From positions 4,712,001 to 4,776,000 of the forward strand of contig OX424562.1 in NCBI GenBank assembly GCA_949152475.1: a DNA stretch of 64,000 bases, written 5' to 3'. Positions 26,440 through 38,652 of this stretch are shown here, one piece after another (within the stretch, counting starts at the first letter, position 1; each line of letters opens with the position of its first letter). The notes under the pieces are model-generated. The model was given only the letters and a program-made list of their open reading frames with translations. It had not been told where the DNA came from and searched no databases. This stretch comes from Terebella lapidaria. Lineage: Eukaryota > Annelida > Polychaeta > Terebellida > Terebellidae. Position numbers and translations under genes: made by a program.

Positions 26440-27620
26440 CCCATCAAACAACAAGCCAGACAGTTGCCTCCCCATGATCGAGAGCTGGTGGACAAGATGA
26501 TTCAAGACATGAAAGATCAGGGCAACATAAAATACAGCAGCAGTCCGCATCCCCTATCGTGTTGGGCAAGAAAAAACGACGGTACTACATACTTCTGTGT
26601 GGAGTATCAATGACTCAATGCTGTGACCAAGAAGGACGCCTACACATTGATGAGAAAAGACCATTGCCGCCTGTTTTGAAGCAAAGTAGTTTTCAATTCT
26701 GGATCTGACAAGCGGCTACTGGCAAGTGGGAATGGACGAAGATCCCCAAAATTGTTGGCCTTCTATATTCTGGTGGCTTTACCAGTTTAAATGGATGAGC
26801 TTTGGGCTGTGTAACACATCAGGAACTTTTGAAAAACTCATGAGGAAAGTCCTCGGTAGACTCTCCTGGAAGACATACCTGATCTACCTTGATGATGTGA
26901 TCATCTACAGCTGAATGTTTAAAAACCATATCAGAGACGTCCAAGAAGTGTTCGTGAAATTGAAGGCAGCTGGCATGAAGCTGAACCTCTGTTCTTTCAG
27001 TCGGAGGTGTTATTCTTGGGACACACAGTGGTCTGACATGGCATGAGAACAAACCCGTCTAAGACAGAAGCTGTGAAAAGATGGTCCACATCTGACAACA
27101 AGTCTCAGCTGAGCTTCCAGGGTCTATACTCCTATCACCAGAACTTCATGCCAAAGTCCCCTGCACTGACTGACTGTTCCCTTGGCAACCCGAACAATAA
27201 AGAGCATTCACCGATTTGAAGAATCAGATGGCGACAGCACCGATCCTGGGTTACCCACGAGAGAAGGGGCGATACATTCTGGACACAGAACAAGCGACAT
27301 GGGTCTGGGAGCAGTTCTTTCCCAAGAGCAAATGGGAAGGAAAGGATCATGACCTACCTGAGTTGATGCTTGACTGAAGGAGAACGATGGTATTGCGTCA
27401 CCCGAAAGAAACTGCTGGCAAAAAAATAACAGCTGAACAAACAAGAACAAACCCAATCTTCTTGCTGAGAACCTAACATGGGAATCTTATGTGGCTGATG
27501 AACTTCAAAAAACCTCAAGGGCAGGCCGCCAGATGGATCGAGCTGCTGAGTGAGTATGACTATGAGATATTACACCAGCCAGATGACCTTGCAATCAGTT
27601 CACAAAGACTAGGTAGACAC
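26440..27620 (+). pseudogene. Reverse transcriptase and RNase H remnant
   Basis: From about 26465 the frame reads LPPHDRELVDKMI, then KNDGTTYFCVEYQ, the YLDDVIIYS catalytic block (26870-26911), LFLGHTVV (about 27010) and, for the RNase H part, ILGYPREKG-type text (about 27240). Stops and frame changes occur every few dozen codons. The sequence is recognisable as Ty3/gypsy pol but cannot be translated. Confidence 0.8.
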
Positions 27621-28019
27621 CGAAGAAGATGACGAGGAATTGAACCTGAAAGAAACCCTAATCGACCAACTACCTGATTGAATCATCAACCAAAATCCAG
27701 ATATGGGCGCAACCAAGTGAGCTGTGACGACTCCAAAAGGAAGAACTATGGTATGCAGTAATCTCATCAATCTTGACCGACAATAATGACGGAAAAAAGG
27801 TGGATTTCACCAGTTTGATTCCAGAAGAAAGGGTCCTACATGGCATGAGAAAGATACTGGTTAATGACAATGGGGTGATCTACTGATGATGGAAGACAAC
27901 CGGGGGGACTGAAAGAATTCAACTGACAGCACCCTAAAAGATTCGAAGAGAGACATTTTCCCGAGCTTATCAAACTGAAGCATGTCATCATGGGTTGGTG
28001 GGCCAGTGCTTGAGCCCAG

Positions 28020-28338
28020 GCGGGGCTAGGACACACAGCATGTCCTGCATTGGCAACGACTGCACTTGGGAGCTACGTGGCAGCTCACGAAGGTACACCT
28101 TCAGCTGTAGCTGGTGTGGGCGGCAGTTGTTGAGTCTGTACTGCCGCCTCAATGGCTAGCGCTGCGTTGATGACCTCCTGCATCGAACGTTTTCGTGTAC
28201 AGTTACCCATCAAAGAACTGGTCGACCATTGTCGTCTCCAGATGCATGGAAGTCATCTCCGGAAAAGCCTTGCAGCCCAGTACATGGAAATCGAAAGCAT
28301 ACTCTGCGACTGTCTCAGCTGGGAGTCGGAAGTGAGCC
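28020..28338 (-). pseudogene. Antisense gag fragment of another retroelement
   Basis: On the minus strand one frame reads AEYAFDFHVLGCKAFPEM, then HLETTMVDQF and, further on, a cysteine-bearing KCSRCQC segment. This pattern is typical of the end of a gypsy gag with its zinc knuckle. It is in the opposite orientation to the surrounding pol remnant, contains stops, and abuts the MITE at 28339. I infer a nested insertion or rearrangement. Confidence 0.45.
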
Positions 28339-29229
28339 TTAAAGTACTAGTAAAGTGAAAATATGATGTTTTGTTATATGAAAGATCTCATTGATCTGAG
28401 CAAAATGGTCTTTACGGTATATCAATATCTCTTTCCGTTCAAAAGTTACAGCCATTTGAAACTGCCATTACGGCACTACATTACAGAAGCCACTTGAAAA
28501 GTTCTAGCAACTCATTAAGATGCAAATTAGATGCTAATGAGAATTCATGACGTCACGAGGGGAACAAATTTTAATTAGGATATTTCAAGCCATGATATAA
28601 TGATTCTTATTGAAGTTTTTGACGATCTGACTAGTGCATATTATTATGTACCCTACATAGTCAATATCCACACAAACTGTACTGTTGCTATGGTTACCAG
28701 TCGTTCCCTATAGCCGTAGTTACCCATGGTTGCCATGGCCATTAACTGCCAAGTCAGTCTATCCACAGAATTTCTGTCGATCATTTATGAAATAAATTAT
28801 TATAGATCTCAAGTTGGCACCATTTTTATTCGTGCATATCCTGTTCTAAGTGGGTTTTGGCCCTAGCAACCATGGTTGCTATGGGACATACCAGGTCACT
28901 GGTTACCTTGACAACAACAGAAAAAGTGAAAACACTGATTATTCATAATAAAATCTGTATAGAATAAGTTTTGATGAATAATCATAACATTAAATGAATG
29001 AAAAATACATATCAAAGTACCTAATTAAAACAACTTCCCCCGATGACATCATGAATATCTCATTTGCATACTAATTAGCTAAACTGTTTTGAAAAAGCAA
29101 ATTTGCCGATTTCAGTCTTTAAAGTGCTATAACTTTTGAACGGATTGTGATATTTACATGCTGTAAAAACCATTTTGCTCAGATCAATGAGATCTTTCAT
29201 ATAAATTCTTTGAATACTAGTACTTTGAA
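28339..29229. mobile_element. MITE-like element with about 120-bp terminal inverted repeats
   Basis: The left end (ttaaagtactagta) is mirrored at the right end (actagtactttgaa). Further in, gaaagatctcattgatctga and gcaaaatggt on the left are exactly complemented by accattttgc and tcagatcaatgagatctttc on the right, and ccgttcaaaagttaca is matched by a complementary tataacttttgaacgg. The 0.6-kb centre is AT-rich with caaccatggttgc-type words and no transposase. It sits between the RNase H and integrase remnants, so it inserted into an existing element or into the gag fragment next to it. Confidence 0.85.
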
Positions 29230-29270
29230 CACCTCTTATGCCCGAGTATTCGTGGTGGGTGCAAACAGAA

Positions 29271-29670
29271 GCCTAAATTGGTCGGCGACTTCTGCAAAGG
29301 TTGCATTACTGATCGGAATACTTAACATGACCTGGAGGGCTTTACCCTCCAGGATCCTGCTATGATGTACCCAGCTTGCTGGCAGTTCAACCCACAGAGA
29401 TCAGAAGCCTTAATTGATCAGCGACCTCTGCAAAAGTTGCATTCCTGATCGGAACACTTAACATGACCTGGAGGGCTTTACCCTCCAGGATCCTGCTATG
29501 ATGTACCCAGCTTGCTGGCAGTTCAACCCACAGAGATCAGAAGCCTTAATTGATCAGCGACCTCTGCAAAAGTTGCATTCCTGATCGGAACACTTAACAT
29601 GACCTGGAGGGCTTTACCCTCCAAGATCCTGCCATGATGTACCCAGCTTGCTGGCAGTTCAACCAACAGA
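29271..29670 (+). repeat. 136-bp tandem triplication
   Basis: The word cttaacatgacctggagggc recurs at 29321, 29457 and 29593, exactly 136 bp apart, and the sequence between the copies is nearly identical. The unit includes ggagggctttaccctcc, an inverted repeat. The array leads directly into the integrase remnant. Confidence 0.95.
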
Positions 29671-30450
29671 GGTTGCAGTCATCCAGTTGGGAGGTCATCT
29701 AGGCTCAAGAAGAATGTCAGTGAACATCCAACAACGATATTTCTGGCCGAGCATGCAGTGGTTTCTGAGCTGTGACAACTGTACACCTACAAGTATGCAG
29801 AACGTGAAGAAATCACCAATGCAGAAGTTTAGAGTGGGAACCCAAATGGGGCGTGTGACCATGGACGTCATGGGATCATTGCCGGATCAACTCAAGGCAA
29901 CCGATACATCCTGGTGGTGGGAGATTACTTCAAGAAGTGCATTGAAGCCTACCCAATTCCAAATCAAGGAGGATTCTTCACCAATCAGCTTGTGGCCTGG
30001 TATGGCATCCTGATGGAGATTCACACCAACCAAGTTTGCAACTTTGAGGCAGAGATCTGCTTGCCAGTCTCAATCAGATAGGTCCATTGAAAGATTCAAC
30101 TGAACACTACAGCATATGGTGAGCATGTATGTGAGTGACTGACAAACCGAATGGGAGCAGAAAGTACCACTGGTGATGGTGGCCTACAGGAGAACTACAC
30201 AAGAGACCATCAGAGAGAGCCCCAATCTACTGAAGTTAGACAGACAAGTCAACACATTTGTAGATCTTCTGATAGGACGACCACCTAGAAAGACTGAACA
30301 AGAGGTGACAGAGTTTGGCAGTCAGCCCGGTGAGTGACTAATCGGGAAGTCTGGAAAAGATCCAGCCGAGCGATGGAGCGTCAAAAAAAAGTATGACTGA
30401 GGGAAGGCCCACGACCAGTACAGCTGTAAAGATCTAGTATGGATGACAAT
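29650..30450 (+). pseudogene. Ty3/gypsy integrase remnant
   Basis: The frame from about 29680 carries LGGHLGSRRM and RYFWPSM, then a Cys pair, KFRVGTQMGRVTMDVMG and, after frame changes, AYRRTTQETIRESPNLLKL-like text near 30180-30240. These correspond to the zinc-binding N-terminus, the start of the catalytic core and the C-terminal side of a gypsy integrase. Stops and shifts leave it inactive. Confidence 0.75.
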
Positions 30451-32169
30451 CAAGTGATAGAGATAGAGATATTCACTGATGTTACCTTTGTGGTAAAAGG
30501 TTGAGTTCCGGCAATCAATCTTGAATGATGACGATGTAGGGAGCACGGATAGAAGACATCCAGAGATTCAGGCAGTGTTGAGGACGTCATCAACCGACCA
30601 AAAGAGATACAATGGGTCTACAGAGCATGGATTAGAAATCTAGTGTTTCCAAGTGTTGGCTACAAGTCCCCCAACTCCAGCATAACAACCTAGAAAGTGT
30701 TGTCTCAAGCTAAGTTGAGGTGATGAGAACACAGAAGTCACAAGTTTTCAAGCCGAAGATGTCAAGTGAAAAAGATGGCATTCTTTTGATTGGGACCCGC
30801 CATCCCTGTAGAAGATGTTACCTGAGTCGAAAACCAACTCCAGCTATTTGATGTCAGGTGCTAAACAGCTAGATGCGACAAGAAATTTGCAGTAGATAAT
30901 CAAGCGAAAGAATTTTCGGTAGAGTCGAAGGAATTTGTTGGTTGACTGCAAGTCAGCAGCTGGCGGAAGATTTAAATACTTGTGGCGTCCCTCCTGCTTT
31001 GACCAATTGGAGTCCAGCTTCCCATACCACGTGACCAGATAGAGTATAAAAGGGTTTGATATCAGCTCTGACTTGTCAGTCTGGCAGCAGCTCTCGAAGT
31101 GTAAGCAGTTTGGTCCAACCGAATAGAAAGAAGAGGTTTGCAGAAATCGACGAAGTCCAGTTTCATTTGGACAGAAGACAATCAAGTGCCTGACCGAGAA
31201 ATGAACGGACCGGTGGCAAGTACATCCTAAAATAAGATAGCCAAGTCAGTGTCCAAGTAGCGGAGGGCCAGCGGCGTGTCTATATGTTGATAGCCGAGAG
31301 AAGTCAGAGTCCAGGCAGTGGATCCATGCACGAAGATTCAACGTTCAACACCAACCGACAATGAGTCAAACACCAATGCTGGGGAGTGGGATGGTCCTGC
31401 TTTATGTGTCAGTTCCGCAGCACCTAAGGCTGTGATGTACGAGGCCATCTCCACGAGGCTCACAGCTCAGGCAATCCACTCAACTATCTAGTGCAAGACA
31501 TAATGCAACTCAACCAAGTTGGCTGGTTTGATTCGGCACATTTTCCTGGCTGCAAGATTTTGAGCACAAGATATTGGCAGGTCCACTTGTGTTTTAGGTC
31601 TATTCCCCGGAGCCTATCCCGTTTCCAGAAGAAGATTGGGAGACCGTAGCAGTGCAGCTGGAACCATTCAGAGCAACTTATCTATGGGGTCCCAGCCCAC
31701 CGAAGAAGTGGACCCCGTCCAGAAGATGCAGGCGTCATTGTCCATTAGCCAAGGCCACTCATAACCGAGCCGAGTCCACCAGCCCAGAACCGACCGCCAA
31801 GGACCTGAATCAGGCTGAAAAGTTAGCTGTCTGAGATCACCTTCCGCCCCCAGAGCCCCAAGAAGACATCTGGACAGTGGCTGCTGCTGCCGAGATTAGG
31901 TAGCCTGAGGCTATCGACCTTCAGGAGAGACGATCATCTGCAGCCTCAGAAATCAGCTAGGGGAAAGCGATTGACCTACAAGAGCGACTCTCAGCTACCA
32001 GAGCCGAAGATTCTCGGGACTGTGATCGCCGAAGTAGAAGAGACCGAAAGCCCCTAATGGACGGCAGAGGAGGACTCGCCAGGATGAAGTCATGTGATAA
32101 ATTTCCTCTATGAAATCCAGCAATCCTGCACAGAATAGTCAGATCCCTGTCAGCATTCGAAGGAAGCAC
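30451..32169 (+). other. Unassigned retroelement-derived stretch with promoter-like words
   Basis: This lies between the integrase remnant and the repeat block. Near 31024-31055 it has cacgtg and then gagtataaaagg, followed by a cagtctggcagcagctctcg segment, an arrangement like an LTR promoter. It could be an LTR of another element, but I could not pair it with a second copy. Remaining frames show no recognised family. Confidence 0.35.
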
Positions 32170-32790
32170 ACCTCTTCTGAGAATCAACTGAAAGTTAGCT
32201 GAGGGGAGCCCTGCGAGGAGTCCATCCGAGAGATCAACCCCAGTTCCCAGTGGAGAGTCAGCCGAGAGGTCAACCAAAAGTCAGCCGAGGGGAGACCTGC
32301 CAGGAAAACATTCAAGACATCAACTCCGGGTCCAGTCGAGTCAGCCGAGAGTTCAACCAAAAGTCAGCTGAGGAAAGCCAGAAGTCCAGCCGGGAGATCA
32401 ACTTCAGGTCCAGTCGAGAGTCAACCGAGAGTTCAACCGAAAGTCAGCGGAAGAAAGCCCGGTCAGGAGTTCAGCCGAGAGATCAACTCAGGGTTCAAGC
32501 CGAGAGTCAGCCGAGAGGTCAACTGAAAGTCAAGCAAGGGCAGTCTGCAAGGATTCAACCTGGAAGATCAACTCCGGGTTCCAGCCGACAGGTCAATTGA
32601 AAGTTAGCCGAGGGCCCTGCCAGGAGTCCAGCCGGGAGATCAACACCGAGTCCCAGCTGAGAGGTCAGTCAAGAGGTCAACCGAAAGTTAGCCTAGGGAA
32701 GCCCTGCCAGAAGTCCAGCCGGGAGATTAACATCGAGTCCCAGCCACGAGTTCAACTCCAGGTCCGAGCCGAATCATTGACCAAGTCTGT
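32170..32790 (+). repeat. Degenerate minisatellite of cagccgagaggtcaacc-type words
   Basis: The words agccgagaggtcaac, gaaagtcagccgagg and gtccagccgggagatcaac recur in changing order through 0.6 kb. In translation this gives Ser/Arg/Glu-rich frames, which are repeat translations. Similar agccgag/aaccaa words fill the right part of the LTR copies, so the repeat belongs to the element family. Confidence 0.7.
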
Positions 32791-33181
32791 CGGAGGATGA
32801 CCCCAACCAAGACAACTCCGCGAAATCTTAGAACGAAATTATTCGAGTGTGCCCAAGAATTTGAATCTGAGCATTCTCTCCTGAGACACATCACTAAGCA
32901 GCACACCTTGACAGTCAACGTGTATGCTTGTGCTGATTGCAAGCATTGTATCCAAAAGAAAAGCTGATGTCAAGCAGCATATGAAAAGTACTTGACTGAG
33001 CTCATCCCAGAATGGAAATGGCCGATAATTTGTTGCCAGTCAAGACGAAGAAACAAGACCCCCAGTGACTACATTTAGAATACTAGTACCAAGGAGGTCT
33101 CACAAGATTCATAATAAAGAGAAACCAATGTCTCGGTACAAAGTTGTTCTTCTTTGTTAGTTATATGGATTGTCTTCGGTG

Positions 33182-33724
33182 CAGCCGAAACGCCACTTAT
33201 GTCTACCACCAAGGTTAGTCATCTCTGATGTACTCACAATACTTTTAACGAACTATAGATACGCTGGTAAACTTCAGTTCAGCCGAGAGTTGTATCTTGA
33301 GGTGGTGCAACGTGTAGTCGGTGTTCGGTATATCAAGTGGAAAGTCACCAAAACAGAAATTTAGAAGAAAAGATAGAGACACAGTCGCTGAAACGAAGCC
33401 GAGTGTCCACGATAGCCAACGGACCCAGGCAATCAACAAATGAGAACAAAACCCAACCGAGAGAGGAAGACGAGCCGAGGTCGACCACATCAACCGATGT
33501 TTGGAGATCCCTACTGCTGGTGGACGAGCAAAGATTGAAGGCCTGACCTCGCTACAAATCGAGACGGCCTGCTGATCGTAAAGAAGCCATCCCAGGCCGA
33601 GGAGTCTAACTCAAACGAAGCCGACCTCAACCAAAGCCAAGGAGCCGACCTCAACCAAAGCTAAAGAGCTGAGCTCAACCAAAACCGAGGAGTCGGCTTT
33701 AGCCCAAGTCTAGGAAGCGTTACA
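33182..33724 (+). mobile_element. LTR copy B, 5'-truncated
   Basis: This aligns with LTR copy C from cagccgaaac-ccacttatgtctaccacc onward, including cagccgagagttgtatcttg, ggtggtgcaacgtg and the terminal gtctaggaagcgttaca. It lacks the first 230 or so bases present in copies A and C. It is followed by a 72-bp segment (33725-33796) that recurs after copy C. Confidence 0.7.
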
Positions 33725-33796
33725 ATTTATTTATCACAACCATCATATTTGATAGTACACCTAAAATATGCAGCCACTAAGCTAAAATAGCTGAAG

Positions 33797-34586
33797 TGTC
33801 GCGGGACCAAGTAACAATAATGCATATTGTGACATGGCACCCACCGATTGGTTTTCCATCATAAAATTTTTGTCGGTAAAAATCAGTTTGGATTGGTTGG
33901 TGAGGTCACGTGACCCACCCCCGAAATTCTATGAATACAGCCGGCTCCAAGGCTCGAAAGAAGTCACTGTCGTTCGAGCCTTGGGCATCAGAGGGTTCAC
34001 ATCTCTGGTACCTGAGCGGAGTTCAGCTGAAACACCACTTATGTCTACCACCCAGGTTAGTCATCGCTGATGTACTCACAGCACTTTCAATCGACTATAA
34101 ATACGTCGGTAAACTTCAGTTCAGCCGAGAGTTGTATCTTGAGGTGGTGCAACGTGCAGTTGGTGTTCTGTATATTAAGTGGAAAGTCACCGAAACAGAA
34201 ATTTAGAATAGAGACAGTCACTGAAACAAAGCTGAGAGCGTTCGTGATAGCCAACGAACCCAGGCTATCAACGGATAAGAACAACCTCCAACCGAGAGAG
34301 GAAGACGAGCCGAGGTCGACCACATCAACTTAAGACCACTCTATCAACCGAGACAGCCTGCCAATAGTAATGGAGCCATCCCCGGTTGAAAAGTCGAACT
34401 GAACCAAGCCCAGAAGCGGACCTCAGCCAAAGCTGAGAAGCCGACTTCAGCTGAAGCTGAGGAACTCTGACCAGCCAAATAATCAACCTCGTCCCCAGCC
34501 AAGCAGCCGACCTCAACCAAAAAGCTAGAGCCAAGCTCAACCAAGACCGAGCAGCCGGCTTCAGCCGAAGTCTAGGAAGCATTACA
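33797..34586 (+). mobile_element. LTR copy C
   Basis: This runs from TGTCG to ATTACA and aligns along its length with copy A (23345-24073). It keeps a TATA-like ctataaatac at about 34096, upstream of the conserved cagccgagagttg block. Copies B and C are in tandem and each is followed by the same roughly 70-80 bp flank (atttatttatcac / atatatttctcac ... agctgaa). This points to an LTR-plus-flank duplication rather than two independent insertions. Confidence 0.7.
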
Positions 34587-34669
34587 ATATATTTCTCACA
34601 CCTATCATATTTGATACCTAGTACACCTTCTAAAATATGCAACCACTAAGCCAAATAAGCTGAATTTGA

Positions 34670-37516
34670 ATTTTTCGCCTGAATGGGACAGAAAATACCA
34701 CATAATGCTTTAGAACAGTCAGATTAATTTCGAGTGAAGATCATCAAATTGCTTTTTATTTTCTATAAATTGTCAAGACAAATAAACCTGTTGTGTTGGG
34801 TCATCGAAATTAATTTTTCTTCCCTATCAATTATCTACACAAGAAATCCTGTTGTGTTGGGCAATATCGTACATGTATACCTACGACACAACCCGTACAA
34901 ACAAAACAACGCTTCCTCATAGTAATGTCACAATTTATTTATTTATTTATAAAGGACCACAGCAGCTTTTGCTTAAATTGTCGAACAAATCGTGAATTGT
35001 CACATGCCTAGGTCCCTCACAGTTGACTGTACAATTTACAAATACACTACATGCAGCAAATACACTCTATAAAGGTTATAACTTTAGAAATTTACACACA
35101 TTTCTCACTCAATCACGTTCACCGACTCTTACAGGTAAAAGATTTCACAGTTTTAGTTCAGCCTTGCATACAGGAAAATGTCGTTAAGTCTAGTATATAA
35201 CTGGGCATGTACACAGGCTCAATATGTAACCATGGTAACACAAACTGTACAAAAATTTTATGGGAAACACGGATTTACAGAGCTGGGAAATCCCAAGACG
35301 TATCGGTTTTATATTCGCTCTGCTGTAGACAGACTGGGTTTGGATATACTGTAAGATATACATACTTTGCACATAAAATCAAAGCAACACTGGAAAAGAC
35401 TTGTTTTCTTTTTTTAAAGTTGTACAAAACTTCTTAATGTCATTCACTTTGCCCAAGTGATAATCTCTCATTCAAGTGCAATTATGTTTTGAGGTCCATT
35501 TTGTGAAATCCTGGAATCTATCATAAAAATCACAGCACAGTGATATCAGTGTTTCAATACGATGGACACAAAGGAAAATAAAGTACAAAACATTGATTTG
35601 AACACCTATTGAACATATTACTAGGATAACAATGGATATTTAATTTCCTTTCACCTTCAACAAACATGTTGTGACCAGGGATCCGAGTAGATTCACACAT
35701 CTTCCTTTACTAGTCACAAATATTTGTAGAATATCAACTTGTCATGTTTATTATTTGAGATATATATTAACCAAGCTGGGTACATGATTCCCAGTCATGG
35801 ACGAGATACAGATACAATTTATACTTAGAAATGAATAGTTGTGGATAGGAATAAGGGATGGTTTATACAACACTGTTTGGGCAGCGGATTTATTTCTTCA
35901 CAAGGGCTACATTATTATTTTCCACCTAGTACTTCACAGTTGATACATTCAAACATTCTCTCGCATTTGTCCAACATGCATACAACACAAAAATAAAAGA
36001 AAGTATATTATACAATGAAAACAAATGAATTGCCTAATTAATGAAGATTTCACATGCAACAGACTAGTGATGTTCAGAAAACATATGCCATTTTACATGC
36101 TTTCTGCCAGATGGGCAGCTTTATTCACACAAATAATAACATTGTCCATGATACAATATTATTACAATAACAAATGTCCGAACAGAACCCAAGAACAGTT
36201 AGAAGTTTTACACGGAAAGACGCACCCATACCTCTGCTCGAGTTTTAATACTGTCAATCTCGCTCACATGCAGTATCAAACAGCTCGGTCCTCAGCTATA
36301 AAATTATCCACCATATAGTTTTTTTTCTTTATACAACTTGCCAACTTGTTTTTTTGCACGGACTACATTAAAATAAATACTATTCATGGGTTGGAATGCT
36401 TGGAAATAAGACAATGCTACAATATTCCACGTGATAAATTTACAGCAAACCATTCCATATATCAAGGTCATTACTGCTCAGAGTTGGCGACTCCAAAATG
36501 GTCTCGGGATAAACATGGACAACATTGTTACACCGGCTTGAGGGTCCACACAACATACGCATTCATCCAGGCCAGTCACATGACACAAGTCGAGAGGGTG
36601 AAAGCGAAAAAATACCAAAAAATGCAAGCATACAATGATGACAAGCCCCTGACAGAGGAAATATGAAAAATATGTATTTTATTATTATTATTGACTGACG
36701 AAGTATAGACAACTGCTTTGTACATACTTACTAAATCAGTAATTCTGTATATCGTGCAACATTACAATTATCTGATAGCGTATGACAAGCTTTATCTTGT
36801 TATAAGTGCAGTTTACAAGTCATGAACTGCAACAATGCACGGATACCCAATGTTGAAGTCCTGTAAGTGTATACAAGAAAGCCATCTGCATGTAGAGTAA
36901 CGTGCCTACCAGTCTCGTTATAGTGCTTACATGCTGGGAAATCCCACTGGGAAAAGCTGGATGGAGAGCCCCGTTGACCCAGTCAACACTGACAGACAGG
37001 ATGCGCATTGCTATGTACAGAATGAAGGAATGCTTAGGGCCACAGCTTGTACAATACAGTGCCTACCATAGACCGGCGACCCTTCCCGAACTCACACTTA
37101 CAAACCTGCAGGCTGAGTGAGGGTTCAGACCCAGTTGATATCGGGGAACAGAACAAATAAATCACGAACAAAACAAAGCTTGTTACTAGTATTTCGACGT
37201 TCATGACAATTCGTTTTCTTTGGAATATTTGTACCTTGATACAAAAACATGTTAGTTCCTCATGAAATTATTGCCTAAAAAGGTACAGATATTGCTACAC
37301 TAAGGAGAGATAACAAATTTCACTTCTGGTAAAAATTGATTTTTCAATGAAACTGGCCAAGAACGCGTTACAGTTGAGTGGGTTTGACAGGGTACGTTAT
37401 CGGCTGCTGACGGCAGGGAAGTGTCAGCTGTCACGACTGGTAGAGGGCGCTGTGCCCCGCGAGCCATCACGCGCCTTGAGAGGAACTGTGTCGTACTTGT
37501 AGCTGCTGGCCTCGTA
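34670..37516. other. 3' flank of the kinase gene, no further gene recognised
   Basis: This is AT-rich DNA. There is an imperfect direct duplication of about 70 bp around 34755-34870 (each copy ends with cctgttgtgttggg) and a (TTTA)n tract at 34934-34955. No protein was recognised. Part of it is probably the 3' untranslated region of the minus-strand kinase transcripts. Confidence 0.5.
36678..36683 (-). terminator. Candidate polyadenylation signal for the kinase gene
   Basis: AATAAA on the minus strand (tttatt on the plus strand) lies about 0.83 kb past the stop of the distal alternative exon. It is one of several such words in AT-rich DNA, so assignment is tentative. Confidence 0.25.
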
Positions 37517-37586
37517 TCATTTGCCGCGCTTGGACTTTTTCTTCTTGCGGTGACCGCTGGCGCCCCCTCGTGTGAAACAGCAACAC
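37517..37586 (-). CDS. CSNK1G: Alternative terminal exon of casein kinase 1 gamma
   Basis: After a minus-strand acceptor (cgtccccag), a single G completes the split Lys codon left by exon 9 (its donor leaves AA). The frame then reads CCCFTRGG, a short linker and GHRKKKKSKRGK before TGA at 37519-37517. This adds 22 residues, against 15 from exon 10, for a protein of 433 residues. The CCCF start followed by a basic run is closer to the vertebrate tail CCCFFKRRKRK than exon 10 is. It lies 1.07 kb beyond the exon 10 stop, inside what would otherwise be 3' UTR, so use requires skipping exon 10. Transcript data are needed for proof, but phase, acceptor and motif agree. Confidence 0.82.
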
Positions 37587-38652
37587 CTGGGGACGAGAAA
37601 CGCACGCTGCAGACACGGGACTTCAACCAACGAAATCGCAACATTGGCTGTCACATCAGGAACTGTTGGCGACATCGCTGACTTCTGGCTGTAAAGGTCT
37701 TGTATGCTGTGGGCATTTTCTTTCCTAATTAGTGGTCAGCAATTGGTCAGTTTCCTACCAGCATTCACACAGTTTGTTTTTGTCAGGTAAAATTATCACC
37801 TTGCAATAGTGAACATTCAAAGCTGCAAGCTACCATTTTTTCATAGGTTCCTACACAGAACACTTTCCCAAATTTCAAAATGAAAAGCATTTATACAAGC
37901 AGTTAGACAACTGAGCAAAGAATACCCATGAAATAATTTTCGGCTGACATGAATCTCTCCGAGAAATATATTGGATTTCCCTTTTGTTATTTACAATACA
38001 TCTATATCTGTTCATTAAATATGTGTTGATATTTTCCTGTGAAGGCATTAACCAAGCTAAAAGTAAAGTGAGTTTTCAGCTGATACAAAGTGCCTTTTAT
38101 GTATATTTGCAGGAAAATTCATTTGTTGATTTTTCACGGTCATGTCTGCTACTTTTATCACAAATAGCAACAAATACAACACAATACAATTAAAACAGTA
38201 TAATGGCAAGCCCATAAGTGGAAAATAACTACCGGTAAACAAAAGCAAGAAAAAACCCTAGAGGATAAAAAAATACATCATTGATTGAACGAGAAAACAT
38301 TTACAAAACCGAATTTCAAAATAATTTTTGTGAGCTGTTTTTGGTCAAACCATGAATTTATCTGTTTCATGTTAAAATTCATCGTCTAGGGATGACAACT
38401 TGGCATTGTGCGAGATGAACATGGACACAAAATCAGGACAATTTGGCTGGGTAACTGTTGAAAGAAGCAACAAAATCTCGGCTCAAACATACATAAACAC
38501 TTCCAGCAAGGGTGAATAGCTTGTACAGACTTTTTACAACTTGATAATAGCGTATAAAATAAGCAAGTTGAGAGGCTAGTTAGTACGTTGTGTGAATGCT
38601 GGCATGAATTTGTGTTTGTTTTCTGGGGGACGGCCCTAATAAGTCTCAGGAC

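Larger units (their letters stand above)
24074..33181 (+). pseudogene. Internal region of decayed Ty3/gypsy retrotransposon (gag-PR-RT-RH-IN)
   Basis: Fragments in gypsy order are readable between many stop codons and frameshifts. A gag-like part lies at about 24.1-25.6 kb. A protease with VVGTGST, where family members have Asp, and ILGMDFI lies at 25.6-25.9 kb. Reverse transcriptase with the YLDDVIIYS active-site block is at 26.4-27.0 kb, and RNase H-like text follows to about 27.6 kb. After a foreign insertion, integrase pieces (HLG, RYFWP, RVTMDVMG and the ESPNLL block) lie at 29.65-30.45 kb. The order PR-RT-RH-IN places it in Ty3/gypsy. Several stops have the form expected from CpG decay (for example tacagctga where the family has Arg). 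Nothing here can encode a working protein. It is interrupted by an antisense gag fragment, a MITE and internal duplications. Confidence 0.8.

Noticed and set aside
32250..32800. Ser/Arg/Glu-rich frames of 116 and 67 residues
   Set aside because: They are translations of the degenerate minisatellite in the gypsy remnant.
37300..37644. 114-residue minus-strand frame around the alternative exon
   Set aside because: It is in a different frame from the CCCF tail exon and has no recognised features.
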